34,896 nucleotides of DNA from Photobacterium sanguinicancri. GTDB lineage: Bacteria > Pseudomonadota > Gammaproteobacteria > Enterobacterales > Vibrionaceae. Below, piece by piece: positions 16,646-25,958 of this stretch (position 1 is the stretch's first letter; every line of letters starts with the position of its first letter). Under the pieces are notes generated by a model. That model saw only the letters and a list, made by a program, of their open reading frames with translations. It had not been told where the DNA came from and searched no databases. Both the position numbers and the translations under genes were made by a program. Location of the stretch: contig NZ_NOIF01000035.1 in the NCBI RefSeq assembly GCF_002265265.1, positions 1 through 34,896 on the forward strand. The letters are read 5' to 3'.

Positions 16646-16671
16646 AAAAAAAGCCGCTCGAAAGCGGCTTT
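16646..16671 (-). terminator. plsB: plsB terminator
   Basis: On the minus strand AAGCCGCT-TTCG-AGCGGCTT is followed by a run of T. The UUCG tetraloop makes it a stable intrinsic terminator just past the plsB stop. Confidence 0.93.
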
Positions 16672-16692
16672 AGATGATGTGATTAGCTTGGC

Positions 16693-19134
16693 TTAATCGT
16701 TAGTGATCTCACGCTCTTCACGGCTCATGACCGCGTGAATGGTGAGTTTCACTTCTGGCGAAACCAGACTTGCTAACTGATCGGCCAGTTCTTCCACTGG
16801 ACGTGAAACCGCATGACACTCTTCGTTAAGATAGCCTTCTTCACGCAGTGTTTTAACCAGCGTTGCAAACACCCCTTTATCGAAGAACTCAGGTGCATTG
16901 ATCCCGTGTAGGCGACTTAGACGCTGTGCCATCATTTGGCTTTGCTGCTCTAAATCACTTTTCATCATTTGCGGTTCTGTACGCAGTAATGTAAGAGCAA
17001 TAGCATAACGTTGCAGCGTTTCAGAGATGGTGCGTGCAAGCAGCTGTAGTGGGCCAATGCGGGCATTGTTCATCGAAATATGAACGCCATCATTAAGCAA
17101 TAGACGCTGGCGAACAAGCTCTGCAATCAGCTCATCAATCACCGCACCTAATTCTTCTTTTTCATAGCGTAGGAATAGTTCTGCTTTTAAGAATGGGTAC
17201 AGTTTTTCAACTTGATCGTGAATTTCATCAACCGTTAGGGTCTGATATTGCACCACAATATGGGCAATCAGCGATGGCAGTGCAAACAAGTGAATGATGT
17301 TATTGCGGTAATAGGTCATTAAGATCGATTGCTCACGATCAAGCGAGATAATCTCACCTAACGCATCACGCTCAACCAAGAATTTATCCATCTCGATCGC
17401 ATGAGGGACCAAGTCTGCAGCATCTTCAGAAGGCATGGTACTTTGCTCTGAGTATGGCGTATTACGCATTAACTCTAAGTAACATGTGACTTGCTGCTCT
17501 AGCTCTTCACGGCTTAACGCGCGCTGTCGTGATGACAACAGTGCCAGACCACATAGCGTCAGGGCATTGGTGGCTGCCGCATCGTTAATGTGAGTCATCA
17601 TTTTCACCGCTAAGCTATTTACTACTGGGTTTAACCAGTGTGGACGCTGCGGTTCAATCGGGTCGATGTCTTTGTGCCAATCCGGCGCGTGATCATTCAG
17701 ATATTGATTGATCGGAATAGGTTCGCCGAAGTTTACGTACCCTTGGCCAAAGTTACGTAATTTTCGTAAGGTACGCAGGATTTGGCCAAAGTTTTCTTTC
17801 TCTTTACGTTTACCTTGTAGTTCTTTGGCGTAGGTGCTGACTTCCATCACGTGTTCGTAACCGATGTAAACAGGAACTAACGTCACGGGACGGTTGAGAC
17901 CACGCAGCATCGCTTGAATCGTCATTGATAACATGCCGGTTTTGGCCGGTAGTAAACGACCAGTACGTGAGCGGCCACCTTCGCTGAAGTATTCTACCGA
18001 ATAGCCTTTGGCAAACAGCTCGGCCAAGTATTCACGGAACACGGTCGAGTACAGACGGTTACCTTTAAAGCTACGACGAATAAAGAAACCACCACCGCGG
18101 CGGAAGATCGGGCCTGCAGGGAAGAAATTCAGGTTGATGCCCGCAGCAATGTGCGGCGGCACTAAGCCTTCTTTATACAAGACGTACGACAGCAACAAGT
18201 AATCCATGTGGCTACGGTGACAAGGCACGTACACAATCTCATGGCCGTCTTGGGCTAACTGACGAACACGCTGCGCGTTGTGAATATTCAAGCCTTGGTA
18301 CAAGCGATTCCAGAACCAGCCAAGAATACGCTCACCGTGACGGATCAATGAGTATGAGAAGTTAGCGGCAATTTCTTCCATCATATCGACGGCTTCTTTG
18401 CGCACTTTCTCGATCGGCACATCGCGGCTTAATGCTTCTTCTTCCACGACTTTTTCAATGGCTTTAGACGCTAATAGGCGTTTAAACAGCAATTGGCGAT
18501 CTGGCAATTTAGGACCAGAAGCTGCCAGTTGTTGGCGAGAAAAGTGAATTTTAGCGACACGCGCCAGTTTATGCGCTATTGCGTTATCAATGCCGTGGTG
18601 ATCAGCCATGTAGCGTAACGATACTGGTGAGCTTAAACGCACCATACAGTCACGACCGTGTGCCAATATTGTAAACATCTTTTCTGGGCCCGTTAAGGCA
18701 CGCAGAACCGGTTTATGATTGGTTTCTTTACCTGGCTTACGACCCCATAGAATCGATGCAGGGATCAGCTGAATATCAAGTTCAGCATCTTGTTTGTGCA
18801 GTTCGAGTAGTTCAGTGAACTGAATGAGCGACGAGGGTGGTAATTCACCATCGCTGCCAAAAATACTGGGAGCATCTGCGACAAAGACAAAGCGATTGAA
18901 TGTGCGATCACCTATTTCGAGCGGTGAGAGTGGGTCTGGAAGGCCAAGCTCTTTTGTGCTGCGACGTAGTGTTACCAAATCCGTTGTTGAACGAAAAGGT
19001 AGGATATAGATGATAGGACGCGCTAAGTCTAACGCCAAATCTTCTACTGGGTTAGACGGAATTGAATGCGTTTTAACCAGCAGAGAAAGCGGCAAATTGA
19101 GTGTTTTTTGATAAAATTTCTGCCAACTTGACAT
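16693..19134 (-). CDS. plsB: Glycerol-3-phosphate 1-O-acyltransferase PlsB
   Basis: PlsB acylates glycerol-3-phosphate at the sn-1 position at the inner membrane, the first step of phospholipid synthesis. The 813-residue protein matches the E. coli enzyme (807). The acyltransferase block is clear: [12 protein letters not shown] with catalytic His306 and Asp311, then [31 protein letters not shown] and [10 protein letters not shown]. It diverges from lexA, as in other vibrios and (with dgkA between) E. coli. Its mRNA has a hairpin ending 11 bases before the start (see separate entry). The only other Shine-Dalgarno candidate, AAAAG, is weak. Confidence 0.97.
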   Translation of the reverse strand: MSSWQKFYQKTLNLPLSLLVKTHSIPSNPVEDLALDLARPIIYILPFRSTTDLVTLRRSTKELGLPDPLSPLEIGDRTFNRFVFVADAPSIFGSDGELPPSSLIQFTELLELHKQDAELDIQLIPASILWGRKPGKETNHKPVLRALTGPEKMFTILAHGRDCMVRLSSPVSLRYMADHHGIDNAIAHKLARVAKIHFSRQQLAASGPKLPDRQLLFKRLLASKAIEKVVEEEALSRDVPIEKVRKEAVDMMEEIAANFSYSLIRHGERILGWFWNRLYQGLNIHNAQRVRQLAQDGHEIVYVPCHRSHMDYLLLSYVLYKEGLVPPHIAAGINLNFFPAGPIFRRGGGFFIRRSFKGNRLYSTVFREYLAELFAKGYSVEYFSEGGRSRTGRLLPAKTGMLSMTIQAMLRGLNRPVTLVPVYIGYEHVMEVSTYAKELQGKRKEKENFGQILRTLRKLRNFGQGYVNFGEPIPINQYLNDHAPDWHKDIDPIEPQRPHWLNPVVNSLAVKMMTHINDAAATNALTLCGLALLSSRQRALSREELEQQVTCYLELMRNTPYSEQSTMPSEDAADLVPHAIEMDKFLVERDALGEIISLDREQSILMTYYRNNIIHLFALPSLIAHIVVQYQTLTVDEIHDQVEKLYPFLKAELFLRYEKEELGAVIDELIAELVRQRLLLNDGVHISMNNARIGPLQLLARTISETLQRYAIALTLLRTEPQMMKSDLEQQSQMMAQRLSRLHGINAPEFFDKGVFATLVKTLREEGYLNEECHAVSRPVEELADQLASLVSPEVKLTIHAVMSREEREITND

Positions 19135-19145
19135 ATCTTTTACTA

Positions 19146-19166
19146 GCCTCGGTTTTTTAACGAGGC
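19146..19166 (-). promoter_or_regulatory. plsB: Hairpin at the plsB ribosome binding site
   Basis: In the plsB mRNA sense GCCTCG-TTAAAAAAC-CGAGGC forms a 6-base GC-rich hairpin. Its 3' arm contains GAGG, the best Shine-Dalgarno match, 12 bases before the ATG. The ribosome binding site may therefore be partly masked. No binding protein or ligand is known from the sequence. Confidence 0.4.
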
Positions 19167-19371
19167 AAGGATATCATTAAACACGCGCAATCTTGCAGCG
19201 AAAATCATTTAGAAGATGGTAAAGGTGACATTTTTATTGTTCATATTTGCTAACTAATTGTTTAGTGATGGCGCTCACTAAATTATCAGGCGTAATAATG
19301 TATTTCGGCAGAGGTTTACGTGGAGATATACCGCAGGTAAAAGTTAATTGTTGTTTTGATCGACAAGTCGC

Positions 19372-19400
19372 TTTTCAAGCAGGCTAACACTGGATATACT
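19372..19400 (+). promoter_or_regulatory. lexA: lexA promoter
   Basis: TTTTCA (19372-19377) and TATACT (19395-19400) with a 17-base spacer form a sigma-70 promoter. The -10 element lies inside the first SOS box, the same design as in E. coli lexA. Confidence 0.75.
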
Positions 19401-19424
19401 CACAGTGACTGTATAAAAAGACAG
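19390..19424. promoter_or_regulatory. lexA: Two LexA (SOS) boxes
   Basis: CTGGATATACTCACAG (19390-19405) differs from CTGT-N8-ACAG at one base. CTGTATAAAAAGACAG (19409-19424) matches it exactly. Together they give tandem autoregulatory operators ending eight bases before the lexA ATG. Confidence 0.93.
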
Positions 19425-19432
19425 GGTATGCT

Positions 19433-20053
19433 ATGAAGCCGTTAACGCCGCGCCAACAAGAAGTCTTTGAGCTAATCAAAGCAAAAATCGAAGATGCTGG
19501 AATGCCGCCTACACGTGCTGAAATAGCGCGTGAACTTGGATTCCGCTCTGCGAATGCTGCAGAAGAACATTTAAAAGCACTTGCGCGTAAGCAGGTGATT
19601 GAAATTATTCCTGGTGCTTCACGAGGCATCCGCCTTATTGCCAGTAATGATGAGCCAGAAGAAAAAGGGTTACCACTTATCGGCCAAGTTGCTGCTGGTG
19701 AGCCTATTTTGGCGCAAGAACACGTTGAAACACATTATGAAGTGGATGCGTCACTCTTTAAGCCTCGCGCAGATTTCTTATTGCGTGTTAGCGGTATGAG
19801 TATGAAAGATATCGGCATCATGGATGGTGATTTACTGGCGGTGCATAAAACGCAAGACGTGCATAACGGCCAAGTGGTTGTTGCTCGTGTTGATGATGAT
19901 GTCACCGTGAAACGCTTAGAGAAAAAAGGCTCGCAGGTATTACTGCATGCTGAAAATGAAGAGTTTGCGCCGATTGTGGTCGATTTAAGCCATCAGCACC
20001 TTTCAATTGAAGGGATTGCGGTTGGTGTTATTCGCAACAGTGACTGGATGTAA
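19433..20053 (+). CDS. lexA: LexA repressor
   Basis: LexA represses SOS genes and cleaves itself when stimulated by RecA filaments. The 206-residue protein has a winged helix-turn-helix (LTPRQQEVF, then [23 protein letters not shown] around 25-47). The cleavage site is Ala88-Gly89 (QVAAGEP), and the catalytic pair is Ser123 (SGMSM) and Lys160 (VTVKRL). Length and residues match E. coli LexA with a four-residue shift. It is autoregulated through the two SOS boxes immediately upstream. A terminator 40-65 bases after the stop suggests that it is mostly transcribed alone. Confidence 0.98.
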   Translation: MKPLTPRQQEVFELIKAKIEDAGMPPTRAEIARELGFRSANAAEEHLKALARKQVIEIIPGASRGIRLIASNDEPEEKGLPLIGQVAAGEPILAQEHVETHYEVDASLFKPRADFLLRVSGMSMKDIGIMDGDLLAVHKTQDVHNGQVVVARVDDDVTVKRLEKKGSQVLLHAENEEFAPIVVDLSHQHLSIEGIAVGVIRNSDWM

Positions 20054-20090
20054 TTTTCAGCCCCACACCTTCATCGCTTCACTTTCATCA

Positions 20091-20119
20091 AGCGCTCGTC
20101 ATACCGACGGGCGTTTTTT
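20091..20119 (+). terminator. lexA: lexA terminator
   Basis: CGCTCGTC-ATACC-GACGGGCG (one G-T pair) is followed by TTTTTT. Confidence 0.88.
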
Positions 20120-20289
20120 ATTGCCTGTCTTTTATTGCCTGCCTTGTATTGTTTTCTCTGATTTAGAAGATCCAGAGAATATCTTTGCAAAAGTAAATGA
20201 GAGTTATTATCATCTCTGTATTCACCATTGAGTGTGCTCACCAGTGAGCATGTTCGCCGATCTGAGTGATCATAGGGAGATGAAAAATC

Positions 20290-21087
20290 ATGGGCAGTCC
20301 AGTACGCTACAAGATACCACCGAAATTGCTCCAGCCGCTTTGGCTTCGCAGCCGAGAAAGCATGGATGATAATGGACTGATCTATGATCCTGTGGCGGCG
20401 GCGGCATGCAGCCAATGCCACCTTGTCCCTGATTGTTTATCGGGTAATGTTACCGAGCGTCAATTGCTGCACGCCACCTTAACCTTGCAATGCGATAAGG
20501 TGGTTTTACAGTTTCTACGCCGTAATCCCAATGGCTACGTCATCAATGTGGGGGCAGGGCTAGATACCCGATTTTACCGACTAGATAACGGAAGATGCCG
20601 TTGGTTCGAGCTAGATACCGACGAGAATTTACTTTGGCGTGAACGTCTTTTTCATAAAAGCGAACGTTATACCATGCGCACTGGTTCTGTCACTGAACTG
20701 AGTTGGTTAAAAGCGCTCCCTGCCATGAATAATGTCCCTGTACTCTTGATGTGTGATCAAGCATTACTGCAATGCAATAACAGCCAACTGGCTCAGTTTA
20801 TCCAACGTATTGGTTGTCATTTCAGTAAGCTTGAAGCGTGTGTTGTACTGGCAGGAGATGCATGTGATTCGTTATTAGCGCAAAAAATGGGGACAGAAAA
20901 GTACCAGCATGGCTTTGCTGAATCCGCCCAGCAGATACTCAATTGGCTGCCTTGGGCTGAATTGGTGAGTTACCAAAGTCCTTTCGATCATCACTGCGGT
21001 CGCTGGCGTTCATGGCAGCGCTGGGTTGCCAAGATGACTAGCTTAAAATATCGCCTGACTCCTGTTGTTGTTCACTTCCGCCTATAA
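20290..21087 (+). CDS. LCMT-family class I SAM methyltransferase
   Basis: The 265-residue protein resembles the leucine carboxyl methyltransferase (LCMT/PPM1, also Tcmp) family. NVGAGLDTRFYR near residues 86-97 is the family's SAM-binding signature, followed by a WFELD acidic loop (about 105-109). The opening also fits the family (an IYDPVAAA stretch around 31-38). The substrate in bacteria is unknown; small-molecule or protein carboxyl methylation are both possible. From memory, V. cholerae has a gene of this kind between lexA and dinF; this could not be checked here. Here it is separated from dinF by the oxidase cluster. AGGGAG lies about ten bases before ATG 20290. Confidence 0.75.
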   Translation: MGSPVRYKIPPKLLQPLWLRSRESMDDNGLIYDPVAAAACSQCHLVPDCLSGNVTERQLLHATLTLQCDKVVLQFLRRNPNGYVINVGAGLDTRFYRLDNGRCRWFELDTDENLLWRERLFHKSERYTMRTGSVTELSWLKALPAMNNVPVLLMCDQALLQCNNSQLAQFIQRIGCHFSKLEACVVLAGDACDSLLAQKMGTEKYQHGFAESAQQILNWLPWAELVSYQSPFDHHCGRWRSWQRWVAKMTSLKYRLTPVVVHFRL

Positions 21088-21310
21088 CGCCCTTTTTATC
21101 TAGCTATTTCACCTAAAGTCGAATGGTTTTGGGTGTCGCTTCGTTTATTATCTCTCTATTTTTAAACTGGTAATTTATTGCACTATCGCCAGATCATGTC
21201 CTAAGTTAAATGTAAATGAAGTGTTAATTTCATGCGCAGGTGATGCGGTTTTTTCCTGCTCATGCACTTAGGGATATCGTCTTGTTGGTGTTACCAGGGG
21301 AGGGATCGGG

Positions 21311-22462
21311 GTGACAATTCGCCAATTGTTCTATGGGCTGTTTGCTGCCTTTTGGGCACTACCAGTTGCAGCCGAAACGAAAACCATGCCACTGAATATG
21401 ACCCAAGGGGTCACCGACATTAGCCAGCAGGTTTTTGATCTCCACATGACAATTTTTTACATCTGTGTCGTGATAGGGATCATCGTGTTTGGGGTCATGT
21501 TTTGGGCCATTATTCATCATCGTCAATCGCGTGGTGCCGTTGCCGCGTCTTTCCATGAAAGCACCAAAGTTGAAATCCTATGGACGCTAATTCCATTTGT
21601 GATTTTGATTGTGATGGCGATCCCTGCAACCAAAACCTTGCTGGCGATGGAAGATACGACGAAACCCGATCTGACTGTGCTGATCACCGGTTCGCAGTGG
21701 AAGTGGCACTATAGCTACTTTGACCAAGATGTTGAGTATTTCTCGCTGTTAGCGACATCACCCGCCCAAATAGCCAACGAACGTGAAAAACGCGATAACT
21801 ACTTACTTGAAGTCGATCGCCCTTTAATTCTGCCTATTGGTCAAAAAGTTCGTTTTCTTATTACTTCTCAAGATGTCATTCACTCGTGGTGGGTACCCGC
21901 TTTCGCGGTGAAAAAAGATGCTAATCCAGGCTTTATTAACGAAGCGTGGACCCGTATTGAAGAGCCGGGTATTTATCGCGGCCAATGTGCAGAGCTGTGT
22001 GGTAAAGACCATGGCTTCATGCCGATTGTGGTGATTGCGAAAACTCAAGTGGATTACGAAGAGTGGTTACAAACCACTAAGGTTGCTCAGCAACAAGCCC
22101 GTGAAGAAGAGCAACGTTTGTTAGATATGCAGTTACCTATGGATGAATTGATGGCGCTGGGTGAAAAAACCTATCAGACACGTTGCGCTGTGTGTCATCA
22201 GCAGGCAGGGCAAGGGATCCCTGGTGCATTCCCTGCGCTGGCTGGCCAGGGATTGTCGGTCGATAAAAGTAAGAAGCTTGAGCATATTTCGATTGTTGTA
22301 CACGGTAAGGCAGGTACGGCGATGCAAGCTTTTGGCCCGCAGTTAAGTCTAAAAGAGATCGCGGCAGTGATCACTTACGAGCGTAACGCATGGGGAAATG
22401 ATACTGGCGATACGGTGCAAGCCGCCGAAGTACAAGCCGTGTTGAATGGCGAGAATCTTTAA
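21311..22462 (+). CDS. coxB: Cytochrome c oxidase subunit II with fused cytochrome c domain
   Basis: This subunit takes electrons from cytochrome c through a CuA centre. The 383-residue protein has a signal peptide (about 1-21), two membrane segments (about 46-68 and 88-108) and the cupredoxin domain. CuA ligands are visible: His191, Cys226, Cys230, His234 and Met237 in CAELCGKDHGFM. A C-terminal cytochrome c domain follows, with the heme motif CAVCH at 292-296 and a likely axial Met338. This makes it a caa3-type subunit. The start is GTG 21311 after a strong GGGGAGGG. It opens the oxidase operon; coxA follows 15 bases later. Confidence 0.96.
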   Translation: MTIRQLFYGLFAAFWALPVAAETKTMPLNMTQGVTDISQQVFDLHMTIFYICVVIGIIVFGVMFWAIIHHRQSRGAVAASFHESTKVEILWTLIPFVILIVMAIPATKTLLAMEDTTKPDLTVLITGSQWKWHYSYFDQDVEYFSLLATSPAQIANEREKRDNYLLEVDRPLILPIGQKVRFLITSQDVIHSWWVPAFAVKKDANPGFINEAWTRIEEPGIYRGQCAELCGKDHGFMPIVVIAKTQVDYEEWLQTTKVAQQQAREEEQRLLDMQLPMDELMALGEKTYQTRCAVCHQQAGQGIPGAFPALAGQGLSVDKSKKLEHISIVVHGKAGTAMQAFGPQLSLKEIAAVITYERNAWGNDTGDTVQAAEVQAVLNGENL

Positions 22463-22477
22463 GGGAGCAAGAGACCA

Positions 22478-24136
22478 ATGACGGATATGTTACGAGAGCA
22501 AACCGACGTTGAGCAGCCTGATTCGCCGCCATCCGAGAGTGAGCATTCAAACCATAACGAGGCGGGTCATGGCCATCATGAGCACCAGCATGGTCATCAA
22601 CCTAAAGGGTTAATGCGCTGGGTGCTGACCACTAATCATAAAGAAATCGGTTCGCTGTACTTAATGTTTAGCTTTGCGATGTTCTTGACGGGTGGTGCGA
22701 TGGCGATGGTGATCCGTGCTGAGCTTTTTCAGCCTGGATTACAGTTAGTTGAGCCTAACTTTTTTAATCAGATGACCACAGTTCACGGCTTAATCATGGT
22801 ATTTGGTGCTGTAATGCCCGCTTTTACAGGGTTAGCGAACTGGATGGTGCCTTTGATGATCGGTGCGCCAGATATGGCGTTACCGCGGATGAATAACTGG
22901 AGCTTTTGGATCCTGCCTTTTGCATTTGCCATGCTGCTGGCTTCGTTATTTATGGAAGGCGGCGGTCCCAACTTTGGTTGGACCTTCTATGCGCCGCTTT
23001 CCACCACGTACAGTCCTGCCAGTACGGGGTTGTTTGTCTTTGCTATTCATATCATGGGGATCAGTTCCATCATGGGGGCAATCAATGTGATTGTGACCAT
23101 CATGAATCTACGCGCGCCAGGTATGACTTACATGAAGATGCCGCTGTTTGTGTGGACATGGCTGATCACGGCATTCTTATTGATCGCGGTTATGCCAGTG
23201 TTAGCGGGTGCGGTCACCATGGTGCTGACCGATAAATACTTTGGTACCAGCTTTTTTGATGCGGCAGGCGGGGGCGATCCTGTGATGTTCCAGCATATCT
23301 TCTGGTTCTTTGGGCATCCTGAAGTCTATATTATGATTTTGCCGAGTTTCGGTATCATTTCTGCCATTATCCCTGCATTTTCTCGTAAGAGACTCTTTGG
23401 TTATAGTTCGATGGTCTATGCGACCGCCTCGATTGCCGGGTTGAGCTTTTTAGTCTGGGCTCACCACATGTTCACCACGGGGATGCCCGTCGCGGCTGAA
23501 CTCTTCTTTATGTATTGTACCATGCTGATCTCCGTGCCAACTGGGGTGAAGGTGTTTAATTGGGTTGCCACCATGTGGCGAGGATCGCTGACCTTTGAGG
23601 TGCCAATGCTCTTTGCGATCGCCTTTATCATCTTGTTTACCATCGGGGGTTTCTCTGGCTTGATGTTGGCGATAACGCCTGCTGATTTCCAGTATCACGA
23701 TACCTATTTTGTGGTGGCACATTTCCATTATGTGCTGGTGTCTGGAGCGATATTCTCGATCATGGCGGCAGCGTATTACTGGCTCCCTAAATGGACGGGG
23801 TACATGTTTGATGAGCGCTTAGCAAAATGGCATTTTTGGTGCTCGGTGGTGTCAGTTAACATTCTCTTTTTCCCTATGCATTTCCTTGGTTTAGCGGGGA
23901 TGCCACGCCGTATTCCTGATTATGCGCTTCAGTTTGCTGATGTGAACATGGTGGTCAGTATTGGTGGCTTCTTGTTTGGCTTATCACAATTTATTTTCTT
24001 AGCTGTCATCATCAAATGTGTTCGAGGTGGAGAGCCTGCGGCCGCAAAACCATGGGATGGTGCCGAAGGGCTTGAGTGGACAGTGCCGTCACCTGCACCT
24101 CTTCATACCTTCTCGACGCCACCCAAAGTAGATTAG
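22478..24136 (+). CDS. coxA: Cytochrome c oxidase subunit I
   Basis: Subunit I holds heme a and the heme a3-CuB centre where oxygen is reduced. The 552-residue protein has about 12 membrane segments. The heme a ligand His103 (TVHGLIM), GHPEVYIMILP with the CuB His, cross-linked Tyr and the A1-type Glu, WAHHMFTTG with the two further CuB His, and DTYFVVAHFHYVL with the heme a3 and heme a His are all present. The D-channel Asp is seen in APDMALPRMNN. It is therefore an A1-type heme-copper oxidase. The first 41 residues are unusual, rich in His, Glu and Ser, with nine His between residues 23 and 40. AAGGGA lies upstream of ATG 22478. Confidence 0.97.
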   Translation: MTDMLREQTDVEQPDSPPSESEHSNHNEAGHGHHEHQHGHQPKGLMRWVLTTNHKEIGSLYLMFSFAMFLTGGAMAMVIRAELFQPGLQLVEPNFFNQMTTVHGLIMVFGAVMPAFTGLANWMVPLMIGAPDMALPRMNNWSFWILPFAFAMLLASLFMEGGGPNFGWTFYAPLSTTYSPASTGLFVFAIHIMGISSIMGAINVIVTIMNLRAPGMTYMKMPLFVWTWLITAFLLIAVMPVLAGAVTMVLTDKYFGTSFFDAAGGGDPVMFQHIFWFFGHPEVYIMILPSFGIISAIIPAFSRKRLFGYSSMVYATASIAGLSFLVWAHHMFTTGMPVAAELFFMYCTMLISVPTGVKVFNWVATMWRGSLTFEVPMLFAIAFIILFTIGGFSGLMLAITPADFQYHDTYFVVAHFHYVLVSGAIFSIMAAAYYWLPKWTGYMFDERLAKWHFWCSVVSVNILFFPMHFLGLAGMPRRIPDYALQFADVNMVVSIGGFLFGLSQFIFLAVIIKCVRGGEPAAAKPWDGAEGLEWTVPSPAPLHTFSTPPKVD

Positions 24137-24144
24137 GGGCGGTT

Positions 24145-24708
24145 ATGGCGAATCAAGATCTTCAAGACTCGGCTAAGAAAAAGCAGCGTTCAGTGTGGTC
24201 CTTAGTGATGATGGCCGTTGCGATGTTTGGTTTTGCTTTTGCACTTGTGCCGCTCTACGACGTGTTTTGCGATATCACTGGGATTAATGGCAAAACCTCG
24301 TCAACGCCTGCCGCAATTGCTGAGAATCGGATTGATACCAGTCGAACGGTGACGGTTGAATTCGTGGCTTACATCAATCAGGGCATGAAGTGGACATTTA
24401 CACCGCAAGTGACGCGGATGGAAGTGCACCCCGGTGAAACCCATAAAATTGCTTATGCGGCGCAAAACCTGACTGCTAAAGCCAGTGTTGGTCAGGCCGT
24501 ACCATCCGTTTCACCGGGACTGGCCGCCAAGTACTTCAATAAAATTCAGTGTTTTTGTTTTAATCACCAGCCATTAGAGGCGGGTGCGTCAGCAGAGCTA
24601 CCTTTGGTGTTTTATATCGATCCTGATCTGCCTGATGACATTAATACGCTCACTTTAGCTTACACCTTGTATGACGCGCAGCCGACAGATACTGCGCAAA
24701 CACAATGA
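24145..24708 (+). CDS. ctaG: Cytochrome c oxidase assembly protein Cox11/CtaG
   Basis: Cox11 delivers copper to the CuB site of subunit I. The 187-residue protein has one membrane anchor (about residues 17-37) ahead of YDVFCDITGINGK and an immunoglobulin-like periplasmic domain. That domain carries the copper-binding CFCF near residues 133-136 in KIQCFCFNHQPL, and then FYIDPD. All these are family hallmarks. The start is ATG 24145, eight bases after the coxA stop with AGGGGCGG upstream. A longer ORF from 24076 would overlap coxA out of frame and is not needed. Its stop is 10 bases before coxC. Confidence 0.95.
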   Translation: MANQDLQDSAKKKQRSVWSLVMMAVAMFGFAFALVPLYDVFCDITGINGKTSSTPAAIAENRIDTSRTVTVEFVAYINQGMKWTFTPQVTRMEVHPGETHKIAYAAQNLTAKASVGQAVPSVSPGLAAKYFNKIQCFCFNHQPLEAGASAELPLVFYIDPDLPDDINTLTLAYTLYDAQPTDTAQTQ

Positions 24709-24718
24709 GGTTATAACA

Positions 24719-25657
24719 ATGGCAAACCCGTACGACGAACACGATCAAGCGATGACACCGCTTCAGTCATCACAGGCTGAAACGCACCCTAACCATAAGC
24801 ATGAAACCTATTATGTACCCGCCACCAGTGCATGGCCCATTGTGGGGGCTGTAGCACTTTTTTTGATTGCGCTCGGTGCCGGTTCAACCGTTGGTGGACT
24901 CATGGCTGGGCAGGGACCTTGGGTGTTGCTGGCCGGTGTTGGTCTCTTACTCATCATGCTGACGGGGTGGTTTAGGGATGTGATTCGAGAGTCGATGGGC
25001 GGCTTATACAGTGCGCAATTGGACCGCTCGTTTCGCCAAGGCATGAGCTGGTTTATTTTTTCCGAGATCATGTTCTTTGCCGCTTTCTTTGGCGCACTAT
25101 TTTATGCGCGCATGATTGCGGTGCCATGGCTGGGTGGTGCAGGAAACAATGCAATGACCAATGCCGTGTTATGGCCCGAGTTTATTGCCCAGTGGCCATT
25201 GATTGTCACGCCAAGCGGTGGCGAGACACAGGCGATGGGGCCATTGGGTTTACCGCTTTATAACACCCTTATTTTGTTGACCTCATCGGTCACTATTCAT
25301 ATCGCCCACACCGCGTTAGAAAAAGATAACCGCCCTCGTTTGACCTTGTTTTTATTGTTGACTGTATTGCTGGGGGGGCTGTTTGTTTACCTACAAGGGG
25401 TGGAATATATTCACGCTTATCAGGATATGGGTCTAACGTTAGATTCAGGTGTCTACGGTAATACCTTCTTTATGCTGACGGGCTTCCATGGGCTGCATGT
25501 CACCTTAGGTACCATCATCTTATTTATTGTGTGGTGTCGGGTACTCAAAGGGCATTTTAGTGCAGAAAAGCACTTTGCGTTTCAAGCGGGCGCTTGGTAT
25601 TGGCACTTTGTCGATGTGGTGTGGTTGGGGCTATTCACTTTCGTCTACATTCTTTAA
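24719..25657 (+). CDS. coxC: Cytochrome c oxidase subunit III
   Basis: Subunit III stabilises the oxidase core in the membrane. The 312-residue protein has about seven membrane segments. Typical subunit III stretches include FRDVIRES (about 94-101), WFIFSEIMFFAAFF, HTALEKDNR and the C-terminal GFHGLHVTLGTI and AWYWHFVDVVWLGLFTFVY. The acidic residue of the second stretch (Glu in FSEIM) is conserved in the family. The start is ATG 24719, with TGAGG eight bases upstream at the cox11 stop. A hydrophilic, His-containing N-terminal tail of about 35 residues precedes the first span. It is the last plus-strand gene before the minus-strand DUF2909 gene. Confidence 0.95.
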   Translation: MANPYDEHDQAMTPLQSSQAETHPNHKHETYYVPATSAWPIVGAVALFLIALGAGSTVGGLMAGQGPWVLLAGVGLLLIMLTGWFRDVIRESMGGLYSAQLDRSFRQGMSWFIFSEIMFFAAFFGALFYARMIAVPWLGGAGNNAMTNAVLWPEFIAQWPLIVTPSGGETQAMGPLGLPLYNTLILLTSSVTIHIAHTALEKDNRPRLTLFLLLTVLLGGLFVYLQGVEYIHAYQDMGLTLDSGVYGNTFFMLTGFHGLHVTLGTIILFIVWCRVLKGHFSAEKHFAFQAGAWYWHFVDVVWLGLFTFVYIL

Positions 25658-25709
25658 TTGGCCATTTGAATGAGCATTGCAACTGCTGTGTTTAGACCTA
25701 GGTTGATGG

Positions 25710-25916
25710 CTAAAACGGGCGAGGATTAGGCTCAACGAGTCCTGTTGCAATGCCAATCAGCAATAATGCAAATACCACAACAGATAACCATAATCGGTGA
25801 CCTAAGTAGCGAGAAAGCGGCACACCTTGGCGCTTGCCGAGCATCACAGGCAGTGCACGGAAAAGATTAAAAATGATGAATACCAACAAACAAACAACAA
25901 GGGCTTTGATCAGCAT
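25710..25916 (-). CDS. DUF2909 twin-membrane-segment protein
   Basis: This 68-residue protein has two hydrophobic segments (about 3-25 and 43-62) linked by a basic loop (GKRQGVPLSRYLGHR). It fits DUF2909, a family commonly found beside cytochrome c oxidase genes. The function is unknown. It is on the opposite strand, between coxC and SURF1, which is also usual in such clusters. The gap to SURF1 is 42 bases, so the two genes diverge from overlapping control DNA. Confidence 0.8.
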   Translation of the reverse strand: MLIKALVVCLLVFIIFNLFRALPVMLGKRQGVPLSRYLGHRLWLSVVVFALLLIGIATGLVEPNPRPF

Positions 25917-25958
25917 GTAAACACTCCGGCAGGCAGTAATCGGTTGATATGAGGTGGT

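Noticed and set aside
20007-20231. 74-residue plus-strand ORF overlapping the end of lexA
   Set aside because: It runs through the lexA terminator and lacks a ribosome binding site.
23450-23728. Antisense ORF opposite coxA
   Set aside because: It lies opposite conserved oxidase motifs, has no ribosome binding site and its translation is low-complexity His/Gly/Lys.
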